64,000 nucleotides of DNA, from positions 1,302,001 through 1,366,000 of the forward strand of contig CBDDED010000003.1 of NCBI GenBank assembly GCA_965226825.1, given 5' to 3'. Shown in pieces: positions 27,481 through 37,203 of this stretch (its first letter is position 1; each line of letters opens with the position of its first letter). The notes under the pieces are model-generated. The model did not search any database and had not been told where the DNA came from. It saw only the letters and a program-made list of their open reading frames with translations. The translations under genes and the position numbers were made by a program. The DNA is from Io17-Chloro-G2 sp965226825. GTDB taxonomy: Bacteria; Chloroflexota; Dehalococcoidia; Lucifugimonadales; UBA3495.

Positions 27481-28996
27481 ATGTACCAAGTGGACGTGTA
27501 TCTACGGGTCCGACGGGCGGTGATGGTGGATGGGATGAGCATACGGGAGGTCTCCCGGGTTTTCGGCCTGCACCGGGACACGGTGCGCAAGATTCTGGCC
27601 TACTCAGCGCCGCCGGGCTACCGGCGGCAGAATCCGCCCCGGCGTCCTAACCCTTCGACGAGCTCAGGAGGAGCCCTTCACCGGCGTCATCGACCAAATC
27701 CTGGTAGACGACCTCAGGCGTCCCAGGAAGCAGCGCCACACAGCCCAGCGGATCTTCCAGCGACTCAGGGACGAGCATGGGTTCGGCGGCCAGTACACCA
27801 TAGTCAAGGACTACGTAAGGGAGCACCGCCGCGGGTCGCAGGAGATGTTCGTGCCCCTGTCCCATCCGCCGGGCCACGCCCAGTGCGACTTTGGCGAGGC
27901 CCTGGTGATCATCGGCGGGGTGGAACAGAAAGCCCACTGCTTCGTCCTGGACCTGCCCCACAGCGACGGCTGCTTCGTCAAGGCTTACCCGGCCGAGACC
28001 ACCGAGGCTTTCCTGGACGGCCACGTGTCGGCATTCGCCTTCCTGGGCGGAGTGCCCCAGAGCATCCTCTACGACAACACCAAGCTGGCGGTGGCCAGGA
28101 TCCTGGGGGATGGACGCCGTAAACGCACCCGGGCCTTCACGGAACTCCAGTCCCACTACCTGTTCGACGATCGGTTCGGCCGTCCCGGCAAGGGCGACGA
28201 CAAGGGGAAGGTCGAGGGGATGGTCGGCTATATGCGGCGCAACTTTCTGGTGCCGGTCCCGTCCTTCGAGAGCTTTGAGGCGCTGAACGCCCACCTGGAG
28301 CGTCGCTGCCTGGCGCGGATGGATGCCAGGTTGAGGGGTCATTCAGAGAGCATAGGTCAACGGATGGAACGGGACCTGGAGGCCCTGATGCCCCTACCTC
28401 CGGTGGCCTATGACGCCTGCGAGAAGCAGGCGGGCCGGGTGAGTTCGCTGTCGCTGGTGAGGTACAGTACCAACGACTACTCGGCGCCGGTGGCTTACGG
28501 GCACCGGGACGTTCTGGTAAGAGGCTACGTGGACCGGGTGGTCATCAGCTGCGGGTCCGAGGTCATCGCCCGCCATCACCGCTCTTACCAGCGGGATGAT
28601 TTTGTGTTCGACCCCGTCCACTACCTGCCCCTGCTGGAGCAGAAGACGGGCGCCCTGGACCAGGCCGCTCCCCTGCAGGGATGGGACCTTCCCGAGGAGT
28701 TTGCCACGCTGCGACGCCTGCTGGAGTCCCGCATGGGACGAAGGGGCAAGCGGGAGTTCGTCCAGGTACTGCGGCTATTCGAGCATTTTTCGCCTGGGGA
28801 GGTCCACGCCGCGGTTCGGGATGCCATCCGGTTGGGGGCTTTGAGCTTCGACGCGGTGAAGCATCTGGTGCTCTGCCGGCTGGCGGGCCGGCCGCCCCGC
28901 CTCGACCTGGAACTCTATCCCTACCTGCCCCAGGTGCGGGTCAGCATCACTTCCGCCGGGGATTACATGACATTGCTGTCGGGGAGGGCGGCATGA
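27481..28996 (+). pseudogene. istA: IS21 transposase IstA, copy 1 (disrupted near 27650)
   Basis: Compared with copy 2, the codons after RRQNPPRRP are replaced by a longer stretch containing CCCTTCGACGAGCTCAGGA (27651-27669). This changes the length by a non-multiple of three and shifts the frame. The remainder is open from about 27680 to 28996 with catalytic residues in GHAQCDFGEALVII, ILYDNTKLAVARI and KGKVEGMVGYMRRNF. The N-terminal HTH (SIREVSRVFGLHRDTVRKIL) is intact. The product would be truncated, so this copy needs IstA from elsewhere. Confidence 0.85.
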
Positions 28997-29775
28997 ACAG
29001 CCGGTCCACGCTGCTGCTGGAACACCATCTGAAGGAACTGAAGCTGCCCAGCTTCCTCAGGGAATACGGGAAGATGGCCTCCCAGTGCGCCGCCGAGGGC
29101 ACAGACCACTCCCAATACCTGCTCAGGCTGGCGGAACTGGAACTCATCGATCGCCACCAGCGTATGGTGGAGCGGCGGGTCCGGGCGGCCCGGTTCCCTG
29201 CCGTCAAAAGCCTGGACACCTTCGACTTTCCGGCCATCCCGTCGGTGAACAAGTCCCTGGTGATGGAACTGGCACGTTGCGAATACATCCAGCGCCGGGA
29301 GAATATCATCGCCGTCGGCAACAGCGGCACCGGCAAGACCCACATGGCCCTGGGGTTGGGCCTGGCCGCCTGCCAGAAAGGGATGTCCGTGGGCTTCACC
29401 ACGGCCGCCGCCCTGGTCCACGAGTTGATGGAGGCCAGAGACGAGAGGCGTCTGCTCAACCTCCAGAGACAACTTTCCCGCCTCAGCCTGCTGATCATCG
29501 ACGAACTGGGCTTCGTGCCCCTGTCACCCACCGGGGCGGAACTGCTCTTCGAGGTCTTCAGCCAGCGCTACGAGCGGGGCTCAATCCTGGTGACCACCAA
29601 CCTTCCTTTCGACGAGTGGACCGAGGTCTTCGGCTCGGAGCGCCTGACCGGGGCCCTGCTGGACCGGCTCACCCACCACGTCCACATCCTGGAGATGAAC
29701 GGCGAGAGCTACCGGCTCAAGCGTAGCAGAGAGGGAGTTGTCTCCCAGACTCGAGACGAGCCTCACGAAGAATAG
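28993..29775 (+). CDS. istB: IS21 helper ATPase IstB, copy 1
   Basis: 260 residues, full length. AAA+ motifs: Walker A GNSGTGKTHMALGLG and Walker B LSLLIIDELGFVPL, with sensor-like VTTNLPFDEWTEVFGSERL. The ATG overlaps the istA stop (ATGA), the usual translational coupling. IstB is the DnaC-like ATPase that remodels target DNA for IstA. Confidence 0.95.
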   Translation: MNSRSTLLLEHHLKELKLPSFLREYGKMASQCAAEGTDHSQYLLRLAELELIDRHQRMVERRVRAARFPAVKSLDTFDFPAIPSVNKSLVMELARCEYIQRRENIIAVGNSGTGKTHMALGLGLAACQKGMSVGFTTAAALVHELMEARDERRLLNLQRQLSRLSLLIIDELGFVPLSPTGAELLFEVFSQRYERGSILVTTNLPFDEWTEVFGSERLTGALLDRLTHHVHILEMNGESYRLKRSREGVVSQTRDEPHEE

Positions 29776-29955
29776 GTCGCATCAAGACCTTCCTGCCTGC
29801 CATCTGCTGCCCCGCCCGTAAGCAGGGCATTCCCCTCAACCATTGGCGCGGACATTTATGCTGGCCAGTTAGCTCGGACTTTTTCGCTGGCCTTACACAC
29901 CAGGTGGTACAGTTTTACTCCGCCCCAGTGGCCCAACATGCCTCCACCATTGACA

Positions 29956-30272
29956 ACTATCCCATTGGGATCTGGTCAGACCTACAGGCACTTTTGGAAA
30001 TGGACCCACAGTCCTTCGGCGACCTCACCTCAACAGAACCCAGGGCATTCTCCAAATTGGTCGCGGACTACGCCCGTGACCTCAGCAAGACCATACACAC
30101 GACCTTTCCAAACATGGACATAGCCGTCAGTACGCAGGGAGCCGTCTGTGTAAAATATCCCCACACTCCCCAGAGTTACCACATAACGGAACTCGTGAAA
30201 TGGCTCGAGTCTGATTGGACGGACATCCTAACCAGAAACATCTCAAATCCCACTCCCTGGATATGCCCCTAA
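29956..30272 (+). pseudogene. 3' part of a hypothetical gene, start removed by IS21
   Basis: The frame is open through the IS21 right end and reads IGIWSDLQALLEMDPQSFGD, FSKLVADYARDLSKTIHTTF, ending at 30272. Codon use resembles the next gene, whose start overlaps its stop. The native start must have lain upstream of the insertion point. Function unknown. Confidence 0.6.
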
Positions 30273-31720
30273 GCACCAGCATGGTCACCCGGCCCACACT
30301 TCAGGACGTCCTGGAGGAGGCAATCCTCTCGGTGGAAAGAGACGTATGGGACAACGAGATGCAAGGACTCTCCGAAGAGCAGCACAGCCGGATGTCCGAA
30401 GAGGACATGGAGAAACTCGACAGGACCTTCGCAACAGAACCCATCACCCGGATTTCCCGGATACTTGAAACCCTACCCAGGCTCCGGGAACTGCTCAACC
30501 AGAGCTACCAAGCCTACGAACTTCCCGAGTACGTCATGGTCGAAATAAACGGTGCCGCCGAGGCGCAGTCGGACCACATAGTCCAAAGCCTCACCGACAT
30601 TGAGACAACTGGTCAGGACGACCATAGAGCAGAAAATACAGACAGGCCCGCCAGCCCCACTTTCGTAAGCCAGGCCCAGCTTCCACCCCGGCTGTTAGAA
30701 ATGCACAGGGACCAGAAGAACCGCCCGCCCAACACCCAAGTAACCCACTTCACCACCAGCACAGGGACCACAGGAGAAACAGTGAGAAACCGCACAGACG
30801 AGTTCCAGTCCGAGCACGACTTTCACGAAAAAGATGATCCACACATGGAATGGAAGGAAGAAGAGGCGGTGGCCAACTTCCTCCAAAAACTCGAGCGAGC
30901 CGACCCAGAACTTGCCCGGGAAGTAATGTACTGGCACGAACCCACCACGGACCCCTCCAAGCTCTCCTGGGTCCGCGGAACCCCGCAGGACCGAAAGGAA
31001 AAGTTGACCACCCTATTCCGCACCACGACCGAGATGGCGGAAGAAGTCGATGCCCCCGAGATGGACCAACTGGTCCACGGAGTCCAACAGGCCATAACCC
31101 ACCCACTGAAGGAGCGCGTCAAGGACCTCACCCACCCAGACCGCCGGATGACGGCCGCCTTCGAGCCCGACAAGCACTCCCACATGATGGACGTGGTTCG
31201 ACGGCACCTCTCCCACCAGATGTCCAGCTTCCAGGAGAATTTGAAGGAGTACCTCTCCCGGGCTCAGCCCTGGCAGATTGACGAGCAGGACAAATTCGAG
31301 ATCGTCGAGACGAACCTCCAGGCGATGATCCAAATAGAACGAGACATAGATCTCGCACAGAACGGCCACAAGCCGGACTCAATGCCACTGGACCTCCAGA
31401 GAGAATTCGACGCGGTCACAGACAGCCGGACGCAGATCCTCCACTTCAACTTCAAGGCATTCATGACCGACCGGTACCGAAACGGCGCCGACCCGGACAA
31501 TATCCACAACAACAACTACCTTGAGGTCACCCATTGGGAACAGTTCAAGGAAGACTTCCAGGAATTCACTCAGAATCACCTCCCAGGAGACACCCACCGG
31601 CTCGCCCTAGAGATTGCGATTGCCTCCACCGTCCAAACCAGAGAGAACCTGTTCGGACTCAGCGACCCTGGCAACAACGAAGAGTACATCACAGCAATGA
31701 CCACCAAACCACAGCCATAA
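30263..31720 (+). CDS. Hypothetical large hydrophilic protein
   Basis: About 485 residues from the ATG at 30263, which overlaps the preceding stop; further upstream ATGs exist but would overlap more. It is strongly acidic and helical (LQDVLEEAILSVERDVWDNE, PRLRELLNQSYQAYELPEYV, LEVTHWEQFKEDFQEFTQNH). A Thr/Pro-rich middle of about 60 residues separates two helical halves. No membrane segment, no cysteine cluster and no family recognised. It lies in the cargo between the two IS21 copies. Confidence 0.7.
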   Translation: MPLSTSMVTRPTLQDVLEEAILSVERDVWDNEMQGLSEEQHSRMSEEDMEKLDRTFATEPITRISRILETLPRLRELLNQSYQAYELPEYVMVEINGAAEAQSDHIVQSLTDIETTGQDDHRAENTDRPASPTFVSQAQLPPRLLEMHRDQKNRPPNTQVTHFTTSTGTTGETVRNRTDEFQSEHDFHEKDDPHMEWKEEEAVANFLQKLERADPELAREVMYWHEPTTDPSKLSWVRGTPQDRKEKLTTLFRTTTEMAEEVDAPEMDQLVHGVQQAITHPLKERVKDLTHPDRRMTAAFEPDKHSHMMDVVRRHLSHQMSSFQENLKEYLSRAQPWQIDEQDKFEIVETNLQAMIQIERDIDLAQNGHKPDSMPLDLQREFDAVTDSRTQILHFNFKAFMTDRYRNGADPDNIHNNNYLEVTHWEQFKEDFQEFTQNHLPGDTHRLALEIAIASTVQTRENLFGLSDPGNNEEYITAMTTKPQP

Positions 31721-31989
31721 ACGACCCCCACCTTTCCAAAACAACCCACACCCCGAAACCGCCCCGGCGCCCTCCGGTCAGAGACACTACCGCCCGTTCG
31801 GACCACGACCGACAAGGTTTTCGACTTTCGATTATGACCGCGACAGGCACACCAAGAGTCCCAAACCCCCAAACCAAAATAGTCGCGGCCGCACCCTTGG
31901 AGTCAGGATGGGACGTATCATGACCTATTTGCCTTTCCAAATACGGCCCGCAGAACCAAAGGTCCACACTCGATGAGAACACACAGGAA

Positions 31990-32023
31990 GGCGGCTCCCC
32001 CTTCGGGGAACCTGGGAGCCGCC
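31990..32023 (+). terminator. Long GC hairpin, probable terminator
   Basis: GGCGGCTCCC (31990-31999) pairs with GGGAGCCGCC (32014-32023), and the loop itself can form CCCC-TTC-GGGG. The tail is CTTAATCC rather than a T-run, so efficiency is uncertain. Confidence 0.5.
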
Positions 32024-32058
32024 CTTAATCCATCCAGGTCAGGGATGAACCACCCAAA

Positions 32059-32295
32059 ATGACCAACACAAAAGTGACAGCGAAGGTGAATTACGTCATC
32101 GAGCACCATGGCAGGGACGGATTGTTTGCCGCCAGAGTCCCCGCCCTGAGACTCACGGGTTACGGCAAAACGAAGGAAGATGCCATCCAAAGTTGCAAGC
32201 GCCTGTACCGGACCTTCGCCCGAGCGTACCGGAGCAGGAATATGTTCCCCTCCGTCCTGGACCGATCCGGAATCAAATGGAGCTACGCCAGCTGA
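32059..32295 (+). CDS. HicB-like protein 1
   Basis: 78 residues with the HicB partial RNase H-like fold: KVNYVIEHHGRDGLFAARVP, ALRLTGYGKTKEDAIQSCKR, then a helix. HicB proteins are antitoxins of HicA mRNA-cleaving toxins. No HicA-like gene is visible next to it, so it is an orphan or has another job. A second HicB-like gene lies 380 bp downstream after three structured repeats. Confidence 0.6.
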   Translation: MTNTKVTAKVNYVIEHHGRDGLFAARVPALRLTGYGKTKEDAIQSCKRLYRTFARAYRSRNMFPSVLDRSGIKWSYAS

Positions 32296-32388
32296 TACCA
32301 GCTTCTTAGCTAAACCCAAAACCCTATCCACTGACACCTCCTTGGTGCGAACCAACACACAGAAGCGTAAAATACAAAAACAACAAAA

Positions 32389-32644
32389 GGCCCTGGCGGG
32401 TCGAAGCTTTCGGGTTATATGGTTTACCCCGTTGGCGCCAACCCATCCGCCAGGACTAAGAGCACAACCAACCAAGAGGCCCTGGCGGGTCGAAGTCTTC
32501 CGGTTATCTTCTTCTTTACCCGGTTGACACCAACCCATCCGCCGGGGACTTCGGAAAACAAAACAAAAAATGGCCCTGGCGGGTCGAAGTCTTCGGGTTA
32601 TATTTCTACTACCCCGTTGGCGACAACCCATCCGCCAGGGCCAT
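32389..32644 (+). repeat. Three tandem copies of a cloverleaf-like structured repeat
   Basis: Copies at 32389-32454, 32480-32547 and 32572-32642, spaced 89 and 94 bp. Each is closed by a stem CCTGGCGGGT/ATCCGCCAGG (13 bp in copy 3) around three small hairpins: CGAA-3-TTCG, a C(G/C)GG stem, and GTTG-4-CAAC. In copy 2 the second base pair of the middle stem is C-G where copies 1 and 3 have G-C, a compensatory change. The spacers are A-rich. This supports a selected RNA (or single-stranded DNA) structure. It sits between two HicB-like genes. Confidence 0.8.
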
Positions 32645-32673
32645 TTTGCTATCCCCAAAACTCCAGGAGCAGA

Positions 32674-32919
32674 ATGACCCCAGAACGACGAAAACCCATC
32701 AGTCACTACCTAGACCTCAACTACCCCTTTGTGGTCTACCCAGAAACGCAGGGAGGATACTCAATAACCTTCCCCGACCTGCCCGGCTGTGTCTCCCAGG
32801 CGAAGACCAAAGAGGAAATACCCCACATGGCGGAAGACGCCCGGAGAGGCTGGATACAGACCGAATACGAAGAGAAACGGAAAATCCCAGAGCCGTCAGA
32901 TCCGGTGAAACACGGGTGA
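32674..32919 (+). CDS. HicB-like antitoxin 2
   Basis: 81 residues: YPFVVYPETQGGYSITFPDL, then PGCVSQAKTKEEIPHMAEDA, the core of the HicB_lke antitoxin family, and a basic tail. The ATG has CCAGGAG upstream. No HicA partner is seen. It starts about 30 bp after the last structured repeat, so its mRNA leader contains or directly follows that structure. Confidence 0.8.
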   Translation: MTPERRKPISHYLDLNYPFVVYPETQGGYSITFPDLPGCVSQAKTKEEIPHMAEDARRGWIQTEYEEKRKIPEPSDPVKHG

Positions 32920-32929
32920 CGCCATCACC

Positions 32930-33182
32930 TTAACCCACCGGACCCCTGTGTCCGGCCTCGAGGTTGACCAGCAAGTTGGCCACTACTATCACAGACGCGC
33001 CGACAATCAAGTAGCCCACTGAAATAGGTCCGACCTGAGAAAGACCAAAGAGCCACGCCAAGCTCAACACCGGCACCAAATACACCAATGCGTTGATGCC
33101 CAAATTCGTTGTTATCAGATTCGACTTCCGCCAGGCTATACCCGCCACTGCATATACAAAGACGCCTCCACGCCAAAGCTGG
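32930..33182 (-). pseudogene. C-terminal fragment of a DMT/EamA-family transporter
   Basis: Translation gives VFVYAVAGIAWRKSNLITTN, LGINALVYLVPVLSLAWLFG and YLIVGASVIVVANLLVNLEA. This is the last three helices of an EamA-type exporter, ending normally at 32930. The N-terminal two thirds are missing: upstream sequence becomes the CRISPR-like array. Confidence 0.7.
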
Positions 33183-33206
33183 GAGTAATAAGAACAATCA
33201 GAAAGA

Positions 33207-33641
33207 GGTTGCCCCCGGCGCAGACGAATGATTCCAAGCTATTCCGGACGATTGGACTCCCTTCCCAAGTTACCCCCGGCGCAGACGGATGATACGAAAA
33301 GCTGGGGACTATTCCCTGGTTTCACAAACACCAATTCATAAAAATTCCACAGCATACGGGTGAATCAAGGGCCCCAGGGCCTTCCCGTCGCGACGTGCAG
33401 GACCCAACCCCCAACTCACGAGTTGGGATAAGTCCCAAACGCCGCGGAACACCGCCAACGCTGGGAGTGATACAAACAATCAGAGCAAAGGGGTTCCCAC
33501 CGACGTACACGGACGATTCTGTACGATCCCTCACCATCTGGGTCTAGGATCTGGTTGCCCCCACGCAGACGGATGATTCCGCCTATCCGAACGCTCCCGA
33601 GTTGAACGCTCCGGTTGCCCCCGGCGCAGACGGATGATTCG
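33207..33641 (+). CRISPR. Decayed CRISPR array with type I-E-like repeats
   Basis: Five degenerate repeats of 28-29 bp (consensus begins GGTTGCCCCCGGCGC and ends GGATGATTC) start at 33207, 33268, 33492, 33553 and 33613. Starts are 61, 61 and 60 bp apart within each group, giving three spacers of exactly 32 nt, the type I-E geometry. The repeat resembles I-E repeats ending GGGGATGAACC. A gap of 224 bp separates two groups, and each group follows a similar GCTGGGAGT...AACAATCAGA leader-like stretch (33178 and 33459). The last spacer is cut after 27 nt by IS21 copy 2. No cas genes are in the window. Confidence 0.75.
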
Positions 33642-33792
33642 TGTGTGCACTATTGCCCCGGCCATTTGTGTAAAAGGCGGAGGTAAAGTGGACCACCTGG
33701 ACGGATTGACTGCCTGACATTGTGGCGGTTGAAAAATGTACCGTCCTCTGCCATCCATAGGTTCGAAGTCGTGCTTATGGGCGGTGGGATGG

Positions 33793-35293
33793 ATGTACCA
33801 AGTGGACGTGTATCTATGGGTCCGACGGGCGGTGATGGTGGATGGGATGAGCATACGGGAGGTCTCCCGGGTTTTCGGCCTGCACCGGGACACGGTGCGC
33901 AAGATTCTGGCCTACTCAGCGCCGCCGGGCTACCGGCGGCAGAATCCGCCCCGGCGTCCCAAGCTGGAGCCCTTCACCGGCGTCATCGACCAAATCCTGG
34001 TAGACGACCTCAGGCGTCCCAGGAAGCAGCGCCACACAGCCCAGCGGATCTTCCAGCGACTCAGGGACGAGCATGGGTTCGGCGGCCAGTACACCATAGT
34101 CAAGGACTACGTGAGGGAGCACCGCCGCGGGTCGCAGGAGATGTTCGTGCCCCTGTCCCATCCGCCGGGCCACGCCCAGTGCGACTTTGGCGAGGCCCTG
34201 GTGATCATCGGCGGGGTGGAACAGAAAGCCCACTGCTTCGTCCTGGACCTGCCCCACAGCGACGGATGCTTCGTCAAGGCTTACCCAGCCGAGACCACCG
34301 AGGCGTTCCTGGACGGCCACGTGTCGGCATTCGCCTTCCTGGGCGGAGTGCCCCAGAGCATCCTCTACGACAACACCCGGCTGGCGGTGGCCAGGATTCT
34401 GGGGGATGGACGCCGTAAACGCACCCGGGCCTTCACGGAACTCCAGTCCCACTACCTGTTCGACGATCGGTTCGGCCGTCCCGGCAAGGGCAACGACAAG
34501 GGGAAGGTCGAGGGGATGGTCGGCTATATGCGGCGCAACTTTCTGGTGCCGGTCCCGTCCTTCGAGAGCTTTGAGGCCCTGAACGCCCACCTGGAGCGTC
34601 GCTGCCTGGCGCGGATGGATGCCAGGTTGAGGGGCCACTCAGAGAGCATAGGTCAACGGATGGAACGGGACCTGGAGGCCCTTCTGCCTCTGCCGGAGGC
34701 GCCCTATGACGCCTGCGAGAAGCAGGCGGGCCGGGTGAGTTCGTTGTCACTGGTCCGGTACCGGACCAACGACTACTCGGCGCCGGTGGACTACGGACAC
34801 CGCGACGTTCTGATAAAAGGCTATATGGACCGGGTGGTGATCAGCTGCGGGTCCGAGGTCATCGCCCGCCATCACCGCTCCTACCAGCGGGATGATTTTG
34901 TGTTCGACCCCGTCCACTACCTGCCCCTGCTGGAGCAGAAGACGGGCGCCATGGACCAGGCAGCCCCCCTGAAGGGATGGGGACCTTCCCGAGGAGTTTG
35001 CCACGCTGCGGCGCCTGCTGGAGTCCCGGATGGGACGAAGGGGCAAGCGGGAGTTCGTCCAGGTGCTCCGGCTATTGGAGCATTTTTCGCCTGGGGAGGT
35101 CCACGCCGCGGTTCGGGATGCCATCCGGTTGGGGGCTTTGAGCTTCGACGCGGTGAAGCATCTGGTGCTCTGCCGGCTGGCGGGCCGGCCGCCCCGCCTC
35201 GACCTGGATCTCTATCCCTACCTGCCCAGGGTTAGGGTCAGCACCACATCGACACGAGACTATATGACTCTCCTCGCAGGGAGGGCGGCATGA
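33793..35293 (+). pseudogene. istA: IS21 transposase IstA, copy 2 (frameshift near 34980)
   Basis: The ATG at 33793 starts MYQVDVYLWVRRAVMVDGMS, with HTH and all three catalytic regions intact. At about 34976-34983 copy 2 has ATGGGG where copy 1 has ATGGG. The extra G moves the frame, and the true C-terminus (SPGEVHAAVRDAIRLGALSF to 35293) is in another frame. The catalytic core is before the shift, so a product lacking about 105 residues could form. The two copies are broken at different places. Confidence 0.85.
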
Positions 35294-36072
35294 ACAACCG
35301 GTCCACGCTGCTGCTGGAACACCATCTGAAGGAACTGAAACTGCCCAGCTTCCTCAGGGAATACGGGAAGATGGCCTCCCAGTGCGCCGCCGAAGGGGTG
35401 GACCACTCCCAATATCTGCTCAGGCTGGCGGAACTGGAACTCATCGATCGCCACCAGCGTATGGTGGAGCGGCGGATCCGGGCGGCCCGGTTCCCTGCCG
35501 TCAAAAGCCTGGACACCTTCGACTTTCCGGCCATCCCGTCGGTGAACAAGTCCCTGGTGATGGAACTGGCACGTTGCGAATACATCCAGCGCCGGGAGAA
35601 TATCATCGCCGTCGGCAACAGCGGCACCGGCAAGACCCACATGGCCCTGGGGTTGGGCCTGGCCGCCTGCCAGCGGGGGATGTCGGTGGGCTTCACCACG
35701 GCCGCCGCCCTGGTCCACGAGTTGATGGAGGCCAGAGACGAGAGGCGTCTGCTCAACCTCCAGAGACAACTTTCCCGCCTCAGCCTGCTGATCATCGACG
35801 AGTTGGGTTTCGTCCCCCTGTCCCCCACCGGGGCGGAGTTGCTCTTCGAGGTCTTCAGCCAGCGATACGAGCGGGGCTCAATCCTGGTGACCACCAACCT
35901 GCCCTTCGACGAGTGGACCGAGGTCTTCGGCTCGGAGAGGCTGACCGGGGCCCTGCTGGACCGGCTCACCCACCACGTCCACATCCTGGAGATGAACGGC
36001 GAGAGCTACCGGCTCAAGCGTAGCAGAGAGGGAGTTGTCTCTCAGACTCGAGAAGAGCCTCACGAAGAATAG
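35290..36072 (+). CDS. istB: IS21 helper ATPase IstB, copy 2
   Basis: 260 residues, almost identical to copy 1 (about ten differences). Walker A GNSGTGKTHMALGLG and Walker B LSLLIIDELGFVPL are intact. ATG overlaps the istA stop as in copy 1. Confidence 0.95.
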   Translation: MNNRSTLLLEHHLKELKLPSFLREYGKMASQCAAEGVDHSQYLLRLAELELIDRHQRMVERRIRAARFPAVKSLDTFDFPAIPSVNKSLVMELARCEYIQRRENIIAVGNSGTGKTHMALGLGLAACQRGMSVGFTTAAALVHELMEARDERRLLNLQRQLSRLSLLIIDELGFVPLSPTGAELLFEVFSQRYERGSILVTTNLPFDEWTEVFGSERLTGALLDRLTHHVHILEMNGESYRLKRSREGVVSQTREEPHEE

Positions 36073-36254
36073 GTCGCATCAAGACCTTCCTGCCTGCCAT
36101 CTGCTGCCCCACCCGTCATCAGGGCATTTCCCTCAACAAGTGACGCTGATATTTATGCTGGCCAGTTAGCTCGGACTTTTTCGCTGGACATGAACGCACC
36201 AGGTGGTACAGTTTTACTCCGCCCCGGTGGCCCAACATGCCTCCGCCATTGACA

Positions 36255-37203
36255 CGCATGGCCTACCTGCTAAGGTGGTGGCTGGATTCGTGGACAGCTC
36301 GGTTAACCGCCTGCTGGATCTAGAGAACCGGCAGGAAGTAGCTCTCGTGTTGGTACCAGTTGGATTCGTTCCCGAGCCGTCAATCGGATCCTCTTCCGAC
36401 TTAGAGCCACTTTCGCTGGATACTCAGCCGATTTCGGAGTACAAGGTAGAATTACCCGCCATTTGGGAGATGCACGGTGCCTCCTCTCTGACGGATGAAG
36501 CAGAGGTGGTTTCTTGGCGAGGCGAAGGCCCGGCAATGCTGATGCCCCATCCTTCGGGACGCTCGTACCGTTAAATCGCTACTCTGACGGCGAGACGCCC
36601 CAGGACTCCATCGAGTCGGTCATCGTTCGGCGCGGGTCCGCACGCCGTTTCAGCCACGAATCGATAACCCTCCGGGAGCTGTCGACGGTGCTCGAAAAGG
36701 CCACGCAGGGCATACAGGCAGACTTTTTAGGACAACCTGGCGCTGCTCTCAATGATATTTATCTGATCGTGAACACTGTGGACGACCTCCCATCTGGCGC
36801 ATATGTGTTCCACCGAGACCTGAAGGCTCTGGAGCTGCTGAAGGAAGGAGACTACCGTCGGCAAGCTGGTCACCTGGGGCTCGATCAGCCGCTTCCGGCC
36901 GATGCCAGCGTCGACTTTTTCTTCATGACTAATCTGAATCCGATACTGGAGCGTTTTGGTAACCGGGGTTACCGGTTGGCTCAGCTGGATGCCAGTATCA
37001 CAGCGGGCAAAATCTACCTGGCAGCCTATGCCCAAAGACTGGGGGCCTCTGGCCTGACGTTTTACGACGACCAAGTATCCGGATTCTTCTCGCCCCACGC
37101 GGAAGGTAAAAGCGTGATGTTCCTGGTGGCGCTGGGGAAGCGAGCCAGGCGTAGGCTAGTCCCCCTCAACACCAGTCGGCTGAGGCAACAGCCCAACTTG
37201 TAA
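36255..37203 (+). pseudogene. SagB/ThcOx-family nitroreductase-like gene, start removed by IS21 and frameshifted
   Basis: After the IS21 end the frame reads AKVVAGFVDSSVNRLLDLEN and RQEVALVLVPVGFVPEPS, the end of a first nitroreductase-like domain, and stops at 36574. The overlapping frame continues LVPLNRYSDGETPQDSIESV, IVRRGSARRFSHESITLREL, then GKIYLAAYAQRLGASGLTFY and FLVALGKRARRR, a full second domain. The switch is near 36555. SagB-type proteins are FMN-dependent oxidases of azoline-containing peptides, or have unknown roles when alone. No peptide maturation genes are nearby. Confidence 0.78.

Larger units (their letters stand above)
27357..29955 (+). mobile_element. IS21-family insertion sequence, copy 1
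   Basis: Left end TGTAAAAGGCGGAGG and right end (reverse complement TGTCAATGGNGGAGG) match in 13 of 15 positions and bound an istA/istB pair. Comparison with copies at 33669 and 54622 fixes both ends: sequence is shared from TGTAAAA to ATTGACA and differs outside. The istA gene is disrupted, istB is intact. Confidence 0.9.
33669..36254 (+). mobile_element. IS21-family insertion sequence, copy 2
   Basis: Same ends as copy 1, in the same orientation, and nearly identical throughout apart from scattered synonymous changes. It inserted into the CRISPR array on its left side; its right flank is a SagB-like gene. With copy 1 it brackets 29956-33668. Confidence 0.9.

Noticed and set aside
32389..32644. 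tRNA genes or tRNA-like cluster
   Set aside because: The fold is cloverleaf-like but lacks T-loop GTTCGAA, anticodon loop and CCA features.
33408..33427. CCCAACTC-AC-GAGTTGGG hairpin as an additional CRISPR repeat
   Set aside because: It is a simple hairpin with no match to the repeat and out of the 61-bp phase.
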